Assembly: GCA_021397835.1 (NCBI GenBank)
Contig: JAJFZO010000049.1
Coordinates: 9,553,001 to 9,617,000 of the forward strand
Origin: Moringa oleifera
Lineage: Eukaryota > Streptophyta > Magnoliopsida > Brassicales > Moringaceae
Direction: 5' to 3'
Length of the DNA stretch: 64,000 nt
Positions 1-13,064 of the stretch are shown one piece after another; position 1 is the first letter of the stretch; each line of letters opens with the position of its first letter. The position numbers were made by a program, and so were the translations under genes. The notes under the pieces are model-generated. The model made no database searches, was not told the origin of the DNA, and saw nothing but the letters and a program-made list of their open reading frames with translations.

Positions 1-1542
1 AACACCAATGGAGGTTTAACGATAAAAACATAAGCTCGAATGTGGGAATCCATACCTACACGTATCGACGAAGCAACAAATAATACCAGTTTGTTGCTAC
101 AGCTACTGCTATTACTCATGCTAGATCACTACAATGGCTAAGCAACAAAAAAATATATGATTAAAATGCATAAAAAAATTGCTGATAAAGTGCTATTTTC
201 CAAGATAATAAGTATGTAAAAGGGAAGGTCGAATCCTCCCTTAACAATAATCGGATAAGCCCCGATGTAGGAAACATTATTTGAAGTTACCAAGGCAACA
301 ATCGATTATCTGGCCATTATTCCTTCTTCATCACTGCCTACAGAATCCTGGCAACATCATGTTGAAAAGAAACATTAGTTTTAGAGTTTCTATAAAGTAA
401 ACCATCCAAAAAAAAATATTATGGGTTTGTAAATTTTCATTCAAAAAAAACATATTAACAAGTTGAAAACATGTATGTGAAAATCGAGGAAAAAAATAAA
501 ATTGGAAAATAAATAATCAAATCAAGAAAATTTATAACATAAAAAATCAAAAAAGTTGAAAAAAATCTCATACCAATGGAGAGTTAACAATAAAAAGATA
601 AGCCCGAATGTAGGAATCCATACCTACACCTACCGAAGAAGCAAAAAAAAAAAATGCTAGTTCATTGCTACAGCTACCGCTACTGCTGGTGCTAAATCAG
701 TCCTATGGCTAAGCAACAAAAAAACATACAAGTATGATGCGTAGAAAAATATTACAGATAAAGGTGCTATTTTTCAAGATAATAAGCATGTACAAAGGTG
801 GTAGAATCCTCCCTTAATAATAAACGGATAAGCCCCCATGTAGGAAACATTATTTGAAGTTACCAAGGGAATAATCAATTGTCTTGCCATTGCTCTTTCT
901 TCATTATTGCCTATAGAATCTTGGCAACCCCGTGCTGAAAAGAAACATTAGTCTCAAAGTTGCTACAAAGTAAACCACCAAAAAAAATTAGGAGTTTGTA
1001 ACTATTCATTCCTAAAAAACATACTAATAAGATGAAAGCATATCTATAAAGAACGAGAAAAAAAATAAAATTAGAAAATCAATAATCAAATCAAGAAAAT
1101 TTATAACACAAAAAATAAAAAAGTTGAAAAAATCCAATACCAATAGAGGTTTAACAGTAAAAAGATAAGCCCGAATGTAGGAATCCGTACCTGCACCTGC
1201 TGAGGAAGAAACAAAAAATACCAGTTTATTGCTACAGCTACTCCTCGTGCTGGTGCTAGATCACTGCTATGGCTAAACAACAAAAAAACATACGATAATG
1301 ATGCGCAGAAAAATATCACCGATAAAAGGGCTATTTTCCAAGACAATAAGTATGTACAAGGGATGGTAGAATCCTCTCTTAACAATAAATGGATAAACCC
1401 CCATGTAGGAAACGTTATTTGAAGTTACCAAGGGAACAATCGATTGTCCTGCCATCGCTCATTCTTCATCATTGCCTGCAGAATCCTAGCAACATCGTGC
1501 TGAAACATTAGTGTCAAAGTTGCTATAAAGTAAACCACCAAA

Positions 1543-1545
<3 letters not shown>

Positions 1546-1576
<31 letters not shown>
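1546..1576. repeat. (TA)n microsatellite in satellite 1 unit
   Basis: A TA run sits just after aaccaccaaaaaca and before the conserved gagtttgtaact. Most units have poly-A at the same position. Confidence 0.95.
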
Positions 1577-1577
<1 letters not shown>

Positions 1578-4500
1578 GAGTTTGTAACTTTTCGTTCCTA
1601 AAAAACATACTAATAAGATGAAAGCATGTCTATGAAGAACGAGGAAAAAAATAAAATTAAAAAATTAATAACAAAATCAAGAAAATTTATAACATAAAAA
1701 ATAAAAAAAGTTGAAAAAAATCCAATACCAATGGAGGTTTAACAATAAAAAGATAAGCCCGAATGTAGGAATCCATACCTGCACCAACTGAAGAAGAAAC
1801 AAAAAATACCAGTTCATTGCTACAGTTACTCCTCGTGCTGGTGCTAGATCACTGCTATGGCTAAGTAACAAAAAAAACATACAATTATGATGCATAGAAA
1901 AATATTACCAAAAAGGTGTTATTTTTCAAGATAATAAGTATGTACAACTAATGGTAGAACCCTCCCTTAACTATAAGGATAAGCCTCCATGTAGGGAACA
2001 TTATTTGAAGTTACCAAGGGAACAATCGATTGTCCTGCCATTGCTCCTTCTTCATCATTGCCTATAAAATCTTGGCAACATCGTGCTAGAAAGAAACATT
2101 AGTCTTAGAATTGCTATAAAGTAAACCATCCAAGACAAAAAAAAAAATATTAGAATTTTGTAAATTTTCATTCCTAAAAAACGTGTTAACAAGATGAAAG
2201 CATGTTTGAGAAAATCGAGAAAAAAAATCAAAAAACCAACAATCAAATCAAAAAAATTTAAAAAATCAAAAATCAAAAAAATTAAACAAAATTCAATACC
2301 ATTGGAGGTTTAGCAATAACAAGATAAGCCTGAATGTAGGAATCCATACCTGCACCTACCGAAGAAGAAACAAAAAATACTAGTTCATTGCTACGGCTCC
2401 TCTTACTGGTGCTAGATCATTGCTACGGCTAAGCAACAAAAAAAATCGACGATTATTATGCGTAGAAAAATATTACCAATAAAGGTGCTATTTTCCAAGA
2501 TAATAAGTATGTACAAGGGATGGTAGAATCCTCTCTTAACAATAAATGGGTAAGCCCCCATGTAGAAAACCTTATTTGAAGTTTCGAAGGGAACAATCAA
2601 TTGTCTTGCCATTGCTCCTTCTTCATCATTGCCTGCAGAATCCTAGCAACATTGTGCTGAAAAGAAACATTACTCTCAAAGTTGCTATAAAACAAATCAT
2701 CCAAAACCAAAAAAATAAAATATTAAGAGTTTGTAAATTTTCATTCCTAAAAAATATGTTAACAAGGTGAAAGCATGTCTGAGAAAATCATGGAAAAAAA
2801 ATTAGAAAATAAATAATCAAATCAAGAAAATTTATAACATAAAAAATCAAAAAAGTTGAAAAAATCCAATACCAATGGAGGTTTAACAATAAAAAGATAA
2901 GCCCGAATGTTGGAATCCATACCAGTTCATTGCTACGGCTAAGCAACAAAAAAACAAACGATTATTATGCGTAGAAAAATATTACCGATAAAGGTGCTAT
3001 TTTCCAAGATAATAAGTATGTACAAGGGATGGTAGAATCCTCTCTTAACAATAAATGGGTAAGCCCTCATGTAGAAAACATTATTTGAAGTTACCAAGAG
3101 AACAATCAATTGTCCTGCCATTGCTCATTCTTCATCATTGCCTGCAGAATCCTAGCAACATTATGCTGAAAAGAAACAATACTCTCAAAGTTGCTATAAA
3201 GCACACCATCCAAAACCAAAAAACAAAATATTAAGTGTTTGTAAATTTTCATTCCTAAAAAACATGTTAACAAGGTGAAAGAATGCCTGAGAAAATCGTG
3301 GAAAAAATTAGAAAATAAATAATCAAATCAAGAAAATTTATAACATAAAAAATCAAAAAAGTTGAAAAAAATCCAATACCAGTGGAGGTTTAACAATAAC
3401 AAGATAAGCCCAAATGTTGGAATCCATATCTGCACCCAGCGAATAAGCTTTAAAAAATGCCATTTTATTGCTATAGCTACTCCTACTATTCGTGCTAGAT
3501 CACTGTTATTGCTAAGCAACAAAAAAAATAAGATTGTGATGCATAGAAAAATATTACCGATAAAGGTGCAATTATTCAAGATAATAAGTATGCACAAGGG
3601 ATGGTAGAATCCTCCCTTAGTAATAAATGGATAAGCCCAAATGTAGGAATCCGCACCTGTACCTACCGAAGAAGCAACGAAAAGTACCAGTTCATTGCTA
3701 TAGCTACCGCTAATGCTAGTGCTATGGCTAAGCAACAAAAAAAAAACATACAATTATGATGCATCGAAAAATATTAGCGATAAATATGCTAGTTTCCAAG
3801 ATAATAAGTATGTACAAGGGATGGTAGAATCATCCCTTGACAATAAATGAATAAGCCCTCATGCACGAAACATTATTTAGTGTCACTAAGGGAACAATTG
3901 ATTGTCCTACCATTGCTCTTTCTTCATCTTTGCTTGCAGAATCTTGGCAACATCGTGCTCAAAAGAAACAATAGTCTCAAAATTGCTATAAACTAAACCA
4001 TCCAAAACAAAATATAAATATTAGAAGTTTGTAACTTTTGATTACTAAAAAATATAATAACAAGATGAAAGCACGTCTGAGAAAATCAAGGAAAAAAATA
4101 AAATTAGAAAATAAATAATCAAATCAAGAAAATTTATAACATAAAAAATGAAAGAAGTTGAAAAAAATCTAATAACATGGGGGTTTAACAATAAAAAGAT
4201 AAGCCTGAATGTAGGAATCCATGCCTGCACTTACCGAAGAAGCAACAAAAATACTCACTCGTTGCAACAACAACTACTACTGCTAGTGTTGAATCACTAC
4301 TACGGCTAAGCGACAAAAAAATATACGATTATGATGCATGCAAAAATATCATCGACAAAGGTGTTATTTTCCAAGATAATAATTGTGTACAAGGGATGCT
4401 AGAATCCTCCCTGAACAATAAATGGATAAGCCCCCATGTACGAAACCTTATTTGAAGCTACAAAAGGAACAATCGATTGTCCTGCCATTGCTACTTCTTC

Positions 4501-4580
4501 ATCATTGCTTGCAGAATCTTTGCAACATCGTGCTCAAAAGAACCATTAGTCTAAGAGCCGCTATAACGTAAACCATCCAA

Positions 4581-4583
<3 letters not shown>

Positions 4584-4625
<42 letters not shown>
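4584..4625. repeat. (TA)n microsatellite in satellite 1 unit
   Basis: TA run after aaccatccaaaaca and before ttaggagtttgtaac. Same unit position as the runs at 1.5, 8.2, 10.6 and 12.9 kb. Confidence 0.95.
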
Positions 4626-4626
<1 letters not shown>

Positions 4627-7600
4627 ATTAGGAGTTTGTAACTTATCAATCCTAAAAAATATATTAACAAGATGAAAGCATGTCTAAGAAAATCAAGGAA
4701 AAAATAAAATTAGAAAATCAATAATCAAATCAAGAAAATTTATAACATAAAAAATCAAAAAATTTGAAAAAATCCAATACCAGTGGAGGTTCAACAATAA
4801 ATAGATAAGCCCGTATGTAGGAATCCATACCTACACCTACCAAAGAAGCAACAAAAAATACTAGTTCATTGCTATAGCTACTGCTATTGCTCGTGCTAGA
4901 TCACTGCTACGGCTAAGCAACAAAAAAACATATGACTATGATGCATAGAAAAATATTATCGATAAACGTGTTATTTTTCAAGATAACATTAACAATAAAT
5001 GGATAAGCCCCATCATAGGAAACATTATTTGATATTACCAAGGGAACAATCGATTGTCTTGTCTGTGCTCTTCCTTCATCATTGCGTGCAGAATCTTGGC
5101 AACATCGTGGTTAAAGTAAACCATCGAAAACAAAACAAAAAATTATTTTAGAAGTTTGTAACTTTTCATTCCTAAAAAACATATTAACAAGATGAAAGCA
5201 TGTCTGAGAAAAATGAGGAAAAAAGTAAATTCAATAATAAATAATCAAATTAAGAAAATTTATAACATAAAAAATCAAAAAATTGAAAATAATCCAACAC
5301 CAATGGAGGTTTAACAATAAAAAGATAAGTTCGAATGTTGGAATCCATACCTGCACCTACCGAAGAAGCAATAAAAAATACAGTTCATTGCTACGGCTAC
5401 TACTACTGCTGGTGCTAGATCACCACTACGGCTAAGGAACAAAAAAACATACGATTATGATGCGTCAAAAAATATTACGTATAAAGGTGCCATTTTCCAA
5501 GATAATAAGTATGTACAAGGGATGGTAGAATCCTCCTTTAACAATAAATGGATAAGCCCCTATATAGGAAACATTATTTAAAGTTACCAAGGAAACAATC
5601 AATTGTCGTGCCATTGCTCCTTCTTCATCATTGCTTACAGAATCTTGGCAACATCGTGTTGAAAAGAAACATTAGTCTTAAAATTACTATAAAGTAAATC
5701 ATACAAAACGAAAAAAAAAATAGTAGTTTGTAAATTTTCATTCCTAAAAAACATATTAAGAGAATTAAAGCATGTCTGAGAAAATCGAGGAAAATAATAA
5801 AATTAGAAAATGAATAATCAAACCAAAAAAGTTGAAAAAAATCCAATACCAAAGCCAGTTTAACAGTAAAAAGATAAGCCCGAATGTAGAAATCCAAACC
5901 TGCATCCACCGAAAAAGCAAAAAAAAAAAAATACCAGTTCATTACTACAGCTAAGCAATAAAAAAAATATACGATTATGATGTGTAGAAAAATATTACTG
6001 GCAATGGTGCTATTTTCCAAGATGATAAGTATGTACAAGGGATGGTAGAATCCTCCCTTAACAATAAATGGATAAGACCTCATGTAGGAAACATTATTTG
6101 AAGTTACAAAGGGAGCAATCGATTCTCCTGCCATTGCTACTTCTTCATCAATGCCTGCAGAATGTTGGCAACATCATGCTGAAAAGAAACATTAGTCTCA
6201 GAGTTACTATAAAGTAAACCATCCAAAACAAAAAAAAAAATTAGGAGTTTGTAAATTTTCATTCCTAAAAAACATATTAACAAGATGAAAGCAAGTCTGA
6301 GAAAATCGAGGAAAAAAATAAATTTGGCAAATAAATAATCAAATAAAAAAATTATAACGTAAAAAATCAAAAAAGTTGAAAAAAATCTAAGACCAATGGA
6401 GGTTTAACAATAAAAAGATAAGCCCGACTGTTGGAATCCATACCTGCACCCACCGAAAAAGCAAAAAAAAATACCATTTTATTGCTATAGCTACTGCTAC
6501 TGCTTGTGCTAGATCACTGCCATTGCTAAGCAACAAAAACACGTAAGAATGTGAAGCATAGGAAAATATTACCGATAAAAGTGCTATTATTCAAGATAAT
6601 AAATATGCACAATGGATGGTAGAATCCTCCCTTAACAATAAATGGATAAGCCCCCATGTAGGAAACACTATTCAAAGTTACCAAAGGAACAATCGAGTGT
6701 CCTGCCATTGCTACTTCTTCATCATTGCATGCAAAATCTTGGCAACATCGTGCTGAAAAGAAACATTAGTCTCAGAGTTGCTATAAAGAAAACCATCCAA
6801 AACAAAAAATATACATATTTGCAGTTTGTAAATTATCATTCGTACAAAACATATTAACAAGATGAAAGCAAGTATCAGAAAATCGAGAAAAAAAAATAAA
6901 ATTGGAAAATAAATAATCAAATCAATAAAATTTATCACATAAAAAATCAAAAAAGTTAAAAAAAAATCCAATACTAATGGAGGTTTAACAATAAAAACAT
7001 AAGCCCAAATGTTGGAATCCATACCTACACCCACCGAAAAAGCAACAAAAAATACCATTTTATTGCTATAGCTATTGTTACTACTAGTACTAGATCACTG
7101 CTATTGCTAAGCAACAAAAAACATATGATTATGATGCATAAAAAAATATTACCAATAAAGGTGCTATTTTTCAAGATAATAAGTATCTACAAAGGATGGT
7201 AGAATACTCCCTTAACAATAAATGGATAAGCCCCCATGTAGGAAACTTTATTTGAAGTTATCAAGGGAACAATCGATTGTCCTACCATTGCTACTTCTTC
7301 ATCATTCCCTGCAAAATCTTGGTAACATCGTGATGAAAAGAAGCATTAGCATCAGAATTGCTGTAAAGTAAACCATCCAAAACAAAAAAAAAAAAAAAAT
7401 TGGAGTTTGTAAATTTTCATTCCTAAAAAACATATTTTCAAGATAAAAACATGTGTGAGAAAATCGAGGAAAAAAAGAAAATTTAAAAATAAATAATCAA
7501 ATCAAGAAAATTTATAACTCAAAAAATTAAAAAAGCAAAAAAAAAATCAAATTCCAATGGAGGTTTAACAATAAAAAAAATATAAGCCCAAAGGTAGGAA

Positions 7601-8232
7601 TCCATACTTGCACCTATCGAAAAGCAACAAAAAATACCAGTTCGTTGCTACGGCTACTGCTAGTGCTGGTGACAAATCAGTGCTGCGGCTAAGTAACAAA
7701 AAAACATACGATTATGATGCATAAAAAAAATTACAGACACAGGTGTTATTTTTCAAGATAATAAGTATGTACAAGGGATGGTAGAATCCTCTCTTAACAA
7801 TAAATGGATAAACTCTCATGTACAAAACATTATTTGAAGTTACCATGGGAGCAATTGATTGTCTTGCCATTACTACCTCTTCATCATTGCCTACAGAATG
7901 TTGGCAACATCATGCTGAAGAGAAACATTAGTCTCAGAGTTGCTATGAAGTAAAGGCTAAGCAACAAAAAAACACACGATTATGATGCATGAAAAAATAT
8001 TACCAATAAAGGTGCTATTTTTCAAGATAATAAGTATGTACAAGGGATGGTAGAATCCTCCCTGAACAATAAATGGATAAGCCCCCATGTAGAAAACATT
8101 ATTTGAAGTTACCAAGAGAGCAATTGATTGTCCTGCCATTGCTACGCCTTCATCATTGCCTACAGAATGTTGGCAATATCGTGCTGAAAGAAACATTATT
8201 CAAAGAGTTGCTATAAAGTAAACCATCCAAAA

Positions 8233-8263
8233 CAATATAAATATATATATATATATATATATT
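8233..8263. repeat. (TA)n microsatellite in satellite 1 unit
   Basis: TA run, with one interrupting A, after aaccatccaaaaca and before aaaagtttgtaaat. Confidence 0.95.
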
Positions 8264-10570
8264 AAAAGTTTGTAAATTTTCATTCCTGAAAAACATGTTA
8301 AGAAGACGAAAGCAAGTCTAAGAAAATTGAGGAAAAAAATAAAATTGGAAAATAAATAATCAAACAATGAAAATTTATCACATAAAAAAATCAAAAAAGT
8401 TGAAAAAAAAATCCAATACCAATGAAGGTTTAACCATAAAAAGATAAGCCTGAATGTTGGAATCCACACCGGCACCTACAGAAGAAGCAACAAAAAATAC
8501 CATTTTACCGCTATAGTTGTACTACTAGTGTTAGATCACTGTTATTGCTAAGTAACAAAAAATATAAGATTATGATGAATAGAAAAATATTACTGATAAA
8601 GGTGCTATTTTCCAAGATAATAAGTATGTACAAGGGATGGTAAAATCCTCCCTTAATAGTAAATGGATAAGCCCCCATGTAGGAAACATTATTTGAAGTT
8701 ACCAAGAGATCAATCGATTGTCCTGCCATTGCTACTTCTTCATCATTGTGTGCAAAATCTTAGCAACATCGTACTGAAAAGAAACATTAGTCTCTAAGTT
8801 GCTATAGAGTAAACAATCCAAAAAAAAAAATGTTAGGAGTTTGTAAATTTTCATTCCTAAAAATCATATCAACAAGATGAAAGCAAGTCTGAGAAAATCG
8901 TAGAAAAAAATAAAATTGAAAAATAAATAATCAAATCAAGAAAATTTATCACATAAAAAATCAAAAAAGTTGAAAAAAAATCTAATACCAATGGTGGTTT
9001 GAGAATAAAAAGATAAGCCCGAATGTTGGAATCCATACCTGCACCTACCGAAGAAGCAACAAAAAATACCAGTTCATTCCTACCGCTACTGCTAGTGCTG
9101 GTGCAAGATCAGTGCCGCGGCTAAGAAACAAAAAAACATACTTTTATGATGCATAAAAAAATATTACCGACAAAGGTGCTATTTTTCAAGATAATAAGTA
9201 TATACAAAGGATGGTAGAATCCTTCCTTAACAATAAATGGATAAACCCCCATGTAGGAAACATTATTTGATGTAAACATGGGAGCAATCGATTGTCTTGC
9301 CATTGCTACCTCTTCATCATTGCCTATAGAATGTTGGCAACATCGTGCTAAAAAGAAACATTAGTCTTAGAGTTGCTATAAAGTAAACCATCCAAAACAA
9401 AAAAGAAAATATTAAGAGTTTGTAAATTCTCATTCCTAAAAAACATATTAACAAGATGAAAGTAAGTGTGAGAAAATCAAGGAAAAAAATAAAATTGAAA
9501 AATAAATAATCAAATCAAGAAATTTTATCACATAAAAATCAAAATTTTATCACATAAAAATCAAAAAAGTTAAAAAGAATGCAATACCAATGGAGGTTTA
9601 ATAACAAAAAGATAAGCCCGAATGTTGGAATCCATACCTGCACGTACCGAACAAGCAACAAAAAATACCATTTTATTGCTATAGCTACTGCAACTGCTAG
9701 TGAGTGTTAGATCACTGCTATTGCTAAGTAACAAAAAACATAAGATTATGATGCGTAGAAAAACATTACCGATAAAGGTGTTATTTTTCAAGATAATAAG
9801 TATATACAAAAGATAGTAGAATCCTCCCTACAATAAATGGATAAGCCCCCATGTAGGAAACTTTATTTGAAGTTATCAAGGGAACAATCGATTGTCCTAC
9901 CATTGCTACTTCTTCATCATTCCCTGCAAAATCTTGGTAACATCGTGATGAAAAGAAACATTAGCATCAGAATTGCTATAAAGTAAACCATCCAAAACAA
10001 AAAAAAAATTGGAGTTTGTAAATTTTCATTCCTAAAAAACATATTAACAAGATGAAAGTAAGTGTAAGAAAATCAAGGAAAAAAATAAAATTGGAAAATA
10101 AATAATCAAATCAAGAAAATTTATCACATAAAAAATCAAAAAAGTTGAAAAGAATGCAATACCAATGGAGGTTTAATAACAAAAAGATAAGCCCGAATGT
10201 TGGAATCCATACCTGCACGTACCGAACAAGCAACAAAAAATACCATTTTATTGCTATAGTTACTGCAACTGCTAGTGTTAGATCACTGCTATTGCTAAGT
10301 AACAAAAAACATAAGATTATGATGCGTAGAAAAACATTACCGATAAAGGTGCTATTTTTCAAGATAATAAGTATGTACAAAAGATGGTAGAATCTTCCCT
10401 TAACAACAAATGGTAAAGCCCATGTAGGAAACATTAATTGAAGTTACCAAGGGAACAATTGATTGTCCTACCATTGTTACTTCTTCATCATTGCCTACAA
10501 AATCTTGGCAACATCGTGATGAAAAGAAACATTAGCCTTAGAATTGCTATAAAGTAAATCATCCAAAACA

Positions 10571-10574
<4 letters not shown>

Positions 10575-10606
<32 letters not shown>
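10575..10606. repeat. (TA)n microsatellite in satellite 1 unit
   Basis: TA run after atccaaaacaaaca and before tgaagtttgtaaat, at the same unit position. Confidence 0.95.
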
Positions 10607-10608
<2 letters not shown>

Positions 10609-12591
10609 AAGTTTGTAAATTTTCATTACGAAAAAACATATTTACAAGGTAAAAACATGTGTGAGAAAATCGAGGAAAAAGAAGAAAATTGAAAAATAAA
10701 TAATCAAATCAAGAAAATTTATAACATAAAAAATTTAAAAAGTAGAATAAAATCCAATACCAATGGAGGTTTAGCAATAAAAATATAAGCCCAAAGGTAG
10801 GAATCCATACCTGCACTTATTGAAGAAGCAACAAAAAATACCAGTTCATTGCCACCGCTATTGCTAGTGCTGGTGCAAGATCAGAGCTACGGCTAAGTAA
10901 AAAAAAAAAATACGATTATGATGCGTACAAAAATATTACCAATAAAGGTGCTATCTTTCAAAATAATAAGTATGTACAAGGGATGGTAGAATCCTCCCTT
11001 AACAATAAATGGATAAGCCCCCATGTAAGAAATATTATTTGAAGTTACCAAGGGAGCAATTGATTATCCTGTCATTGCTACCTCTTCGTAATTGCCTGCA
11101 AAATGTTGGCAACATCATGCTGAAAAGAAACATTAGTTTGAGAATTGCTATAAAGTAAACTATCCAAAACAAAAAAAAAAAAAAGAATAAGAGTTTGTAA
11201 ATTTTCATTCCTAGAAACCATATTTACAAGATGAATGCATGTCTGAGAAAATCAAGGAAAAAATAAAATTGTAAAATAAATAACCAAATTAAGAAAATTC
11301 ATAACATAAAAAATCAAAAAAGTTGAAAAAATCCAATACCAATGGAGGCTTAACAATTAAAAGATAACCCCAAAGGCAGGAATCCATACCTGCACTTACC
11401 AAAGCAGCAACAAAAAAACCGGGTCATTGTTACGGTAGTACTAGTGCTGGTGCTAGATCAGTGCTACAGCTACGCAGCAAAAAAACATGCGATTATGATG
11501 TGTAAAAAAGTATTACCGATAAAGGTGCTATTTTTCAAGATATAAGCATGTACAAGGAATGGTAGAATCCTCCCTTCACAATAAATGGATAAGCCCCCAT
11601 GTAGGAAACTTTATTTGAAGTGACCAAGGGAACAATCGATTGTCCTCCCATTGCTTCTTCTTCATCATTGCTTGCAGAATCTTGGCAACATTAGTCTTAT
11701 GGTTGCTATAAAGTGAACCATCTAAAAAAAATGTTAGGTGTTTGTAAATTTTCAATGTTGAAATACATATTAACAAGATGAAAGTATGTCTGAAAAAATC
11801 GAGAAAAAAATAAAATAAAATCAAGAAAATTTATAACATGAAAAATCAGAAAAGTTGAAAAAATTCCAATACCAATGGAGGTTTAACAATAAAAAGGTAA
11901 GTCCGAATGTAGGAATCCAAACCTGTACCTACTGAAAAGGCAACAAAAAAATACCAGTTCGTTGCTACACTTACTCTTAATGCTAGTACTAGATCACTGC
12001 TACGGCTACACAAGAAAGAAACATATGATTATGACGCATAGAAAAATATTACCGATAAAGGTGTTATTATCCAAGATAATAAGTATGCATAACTGATGGT
12101 ACAATCCTCCCTTAACAATAAACGGATAAGCCCCCCATGTAGGGAAACATTTTTTGAAGTTACCAAGGGAACAATCGATTGTCCTGCCATTGCTCAATCT
12201 TCATCATTACCTACAGAATCATGGCAACATTGTGCCAAAAAGAAATATTAGTCTCAGAATTGCTATAAAGTAAAGCATCCAAAACAAAAAAAAAAATATA
12301 GTGTTAGGATCTTGTCAATTTTCATTCCAAAAAAACATATTAACAAGATAAAAGTATGTCTGAAAAAATCAAGAAAAAAATAAAATTAGAAAGTAAATGA
12401 TCAAATCAAGAAAATTTATAACATAAAAAATTAAAAAAGTTGAAAAAAAAATCAAATACCAATGGAGGTTTAATAATAAAAAGATAAGCCTAAATGTTGG
12501 AACCCATACGTGCACCTACCGAAGAAGCAACAAAAAATGTCATTTTATCGCTATAGCTACTGCTACTGCTAATGCTAAATCACTACTATTG

Positions 12592-12774
12592 CTAAGCAAC
12601 AAAAAAACATAAGATTATGATGCATAGAAAAATATTACCAATACACGTACTATTTTTCACGATGATAAGTATGTACAAAGGATGGTAGAATCCTCCTTTA
12701 ACAATAAATGGATAAGCTCCCATGTAGGAAACATTATTTGAAGTTACCAAGGGAACAATCGATTGTCGTGCCAT
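12592..12774 (-). other. recurrent 60-codon open frame of satellite 1 (representative)
   Basis: A 60-codon frame starting MARQSIVPLVTSNNVSYMGA and ending CIIILCFFVA, with a hydrophobic C-terminal stretch, occurs at identical length at 1273-1455, 2939-3121, 6526-6708, 9121-9303, 12592-12774, 14037-14219, 16918-17100 and 17482-17664. Longer or shorter versions occur at 2412-2612, 8511-8729, 12006-12197, 15355-15615 and 16031-16309. Many other units have it broken. It overlaps the donor side of the exon-like segment. The likeliest explanation is that the satellite unit happens to be open here. No family recognised. Confidence 0.3.
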
Positions 12775-12818
12775 TGCTACTTCTTCATCGTTGCATGCAG
12801 AATGTTGGGAACATCGTG
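12748..12818 (-). other. exon-like 71-nt segment of satellite 1 (representative copy)
   Basis: On the minus strand the sequence reads gtttcttttcag, then 71 nt from CACGATGTT to TTCCCTTG, then gtaacttc. This resembles an exon with a pyrimidine-rich acceptor and a GT donor. In this copy the exon runs from 12,818 to 12,748. The same layout recurs in most units; some have ttttgag before CAC, and the first copy (near 340-360) has caa, so its acceptor is lost. Two frames stay open through the segment: one containing HDVARILQAMMKKEQ, the other ending MAGQSIVPL. I do not recognise either as a protein family. Whether the segment is ever spliced is unknown. Confidence 0.5.
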
Positions 12819-12866
12819 CTGAAAAGAAACATTAGTCTCAGAATTGCTATAAAGTAAACCATCCAA

Positions 12867-12870
<4 letters not shown>

Positions 12871-12907
<37 letters not shown>
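12871..12907. repeat. (TA)n microsatellite in satellite 1 unit
   Basis: Pure TA run after accatccaaaaca and before taggagtttgtaaat. Confidence 0.95.
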
Positions 12908-12909
<2 letters not shown>

Positions 12910-13064
12910 GAGTTTGTAAATTTTCATTCCTAAAAAACATATTTGCAAGATGAAAGCGTGTTTGAGAAAAATAAGGAAAAAAATAAAATTAGAAAATAAA
13001 TAATCAAATCAAGAAAATTTAAAACATAAAAAATCAAAAAACTAAAAAAAAAGTCCAATACCAA

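Noticed and set aside
5628..6134. 168-codon minus frame as a membrane-protein gene
   Set aside because: It is two parts of the satellite 1 unit read through; homologous units are interrupted in this frame.
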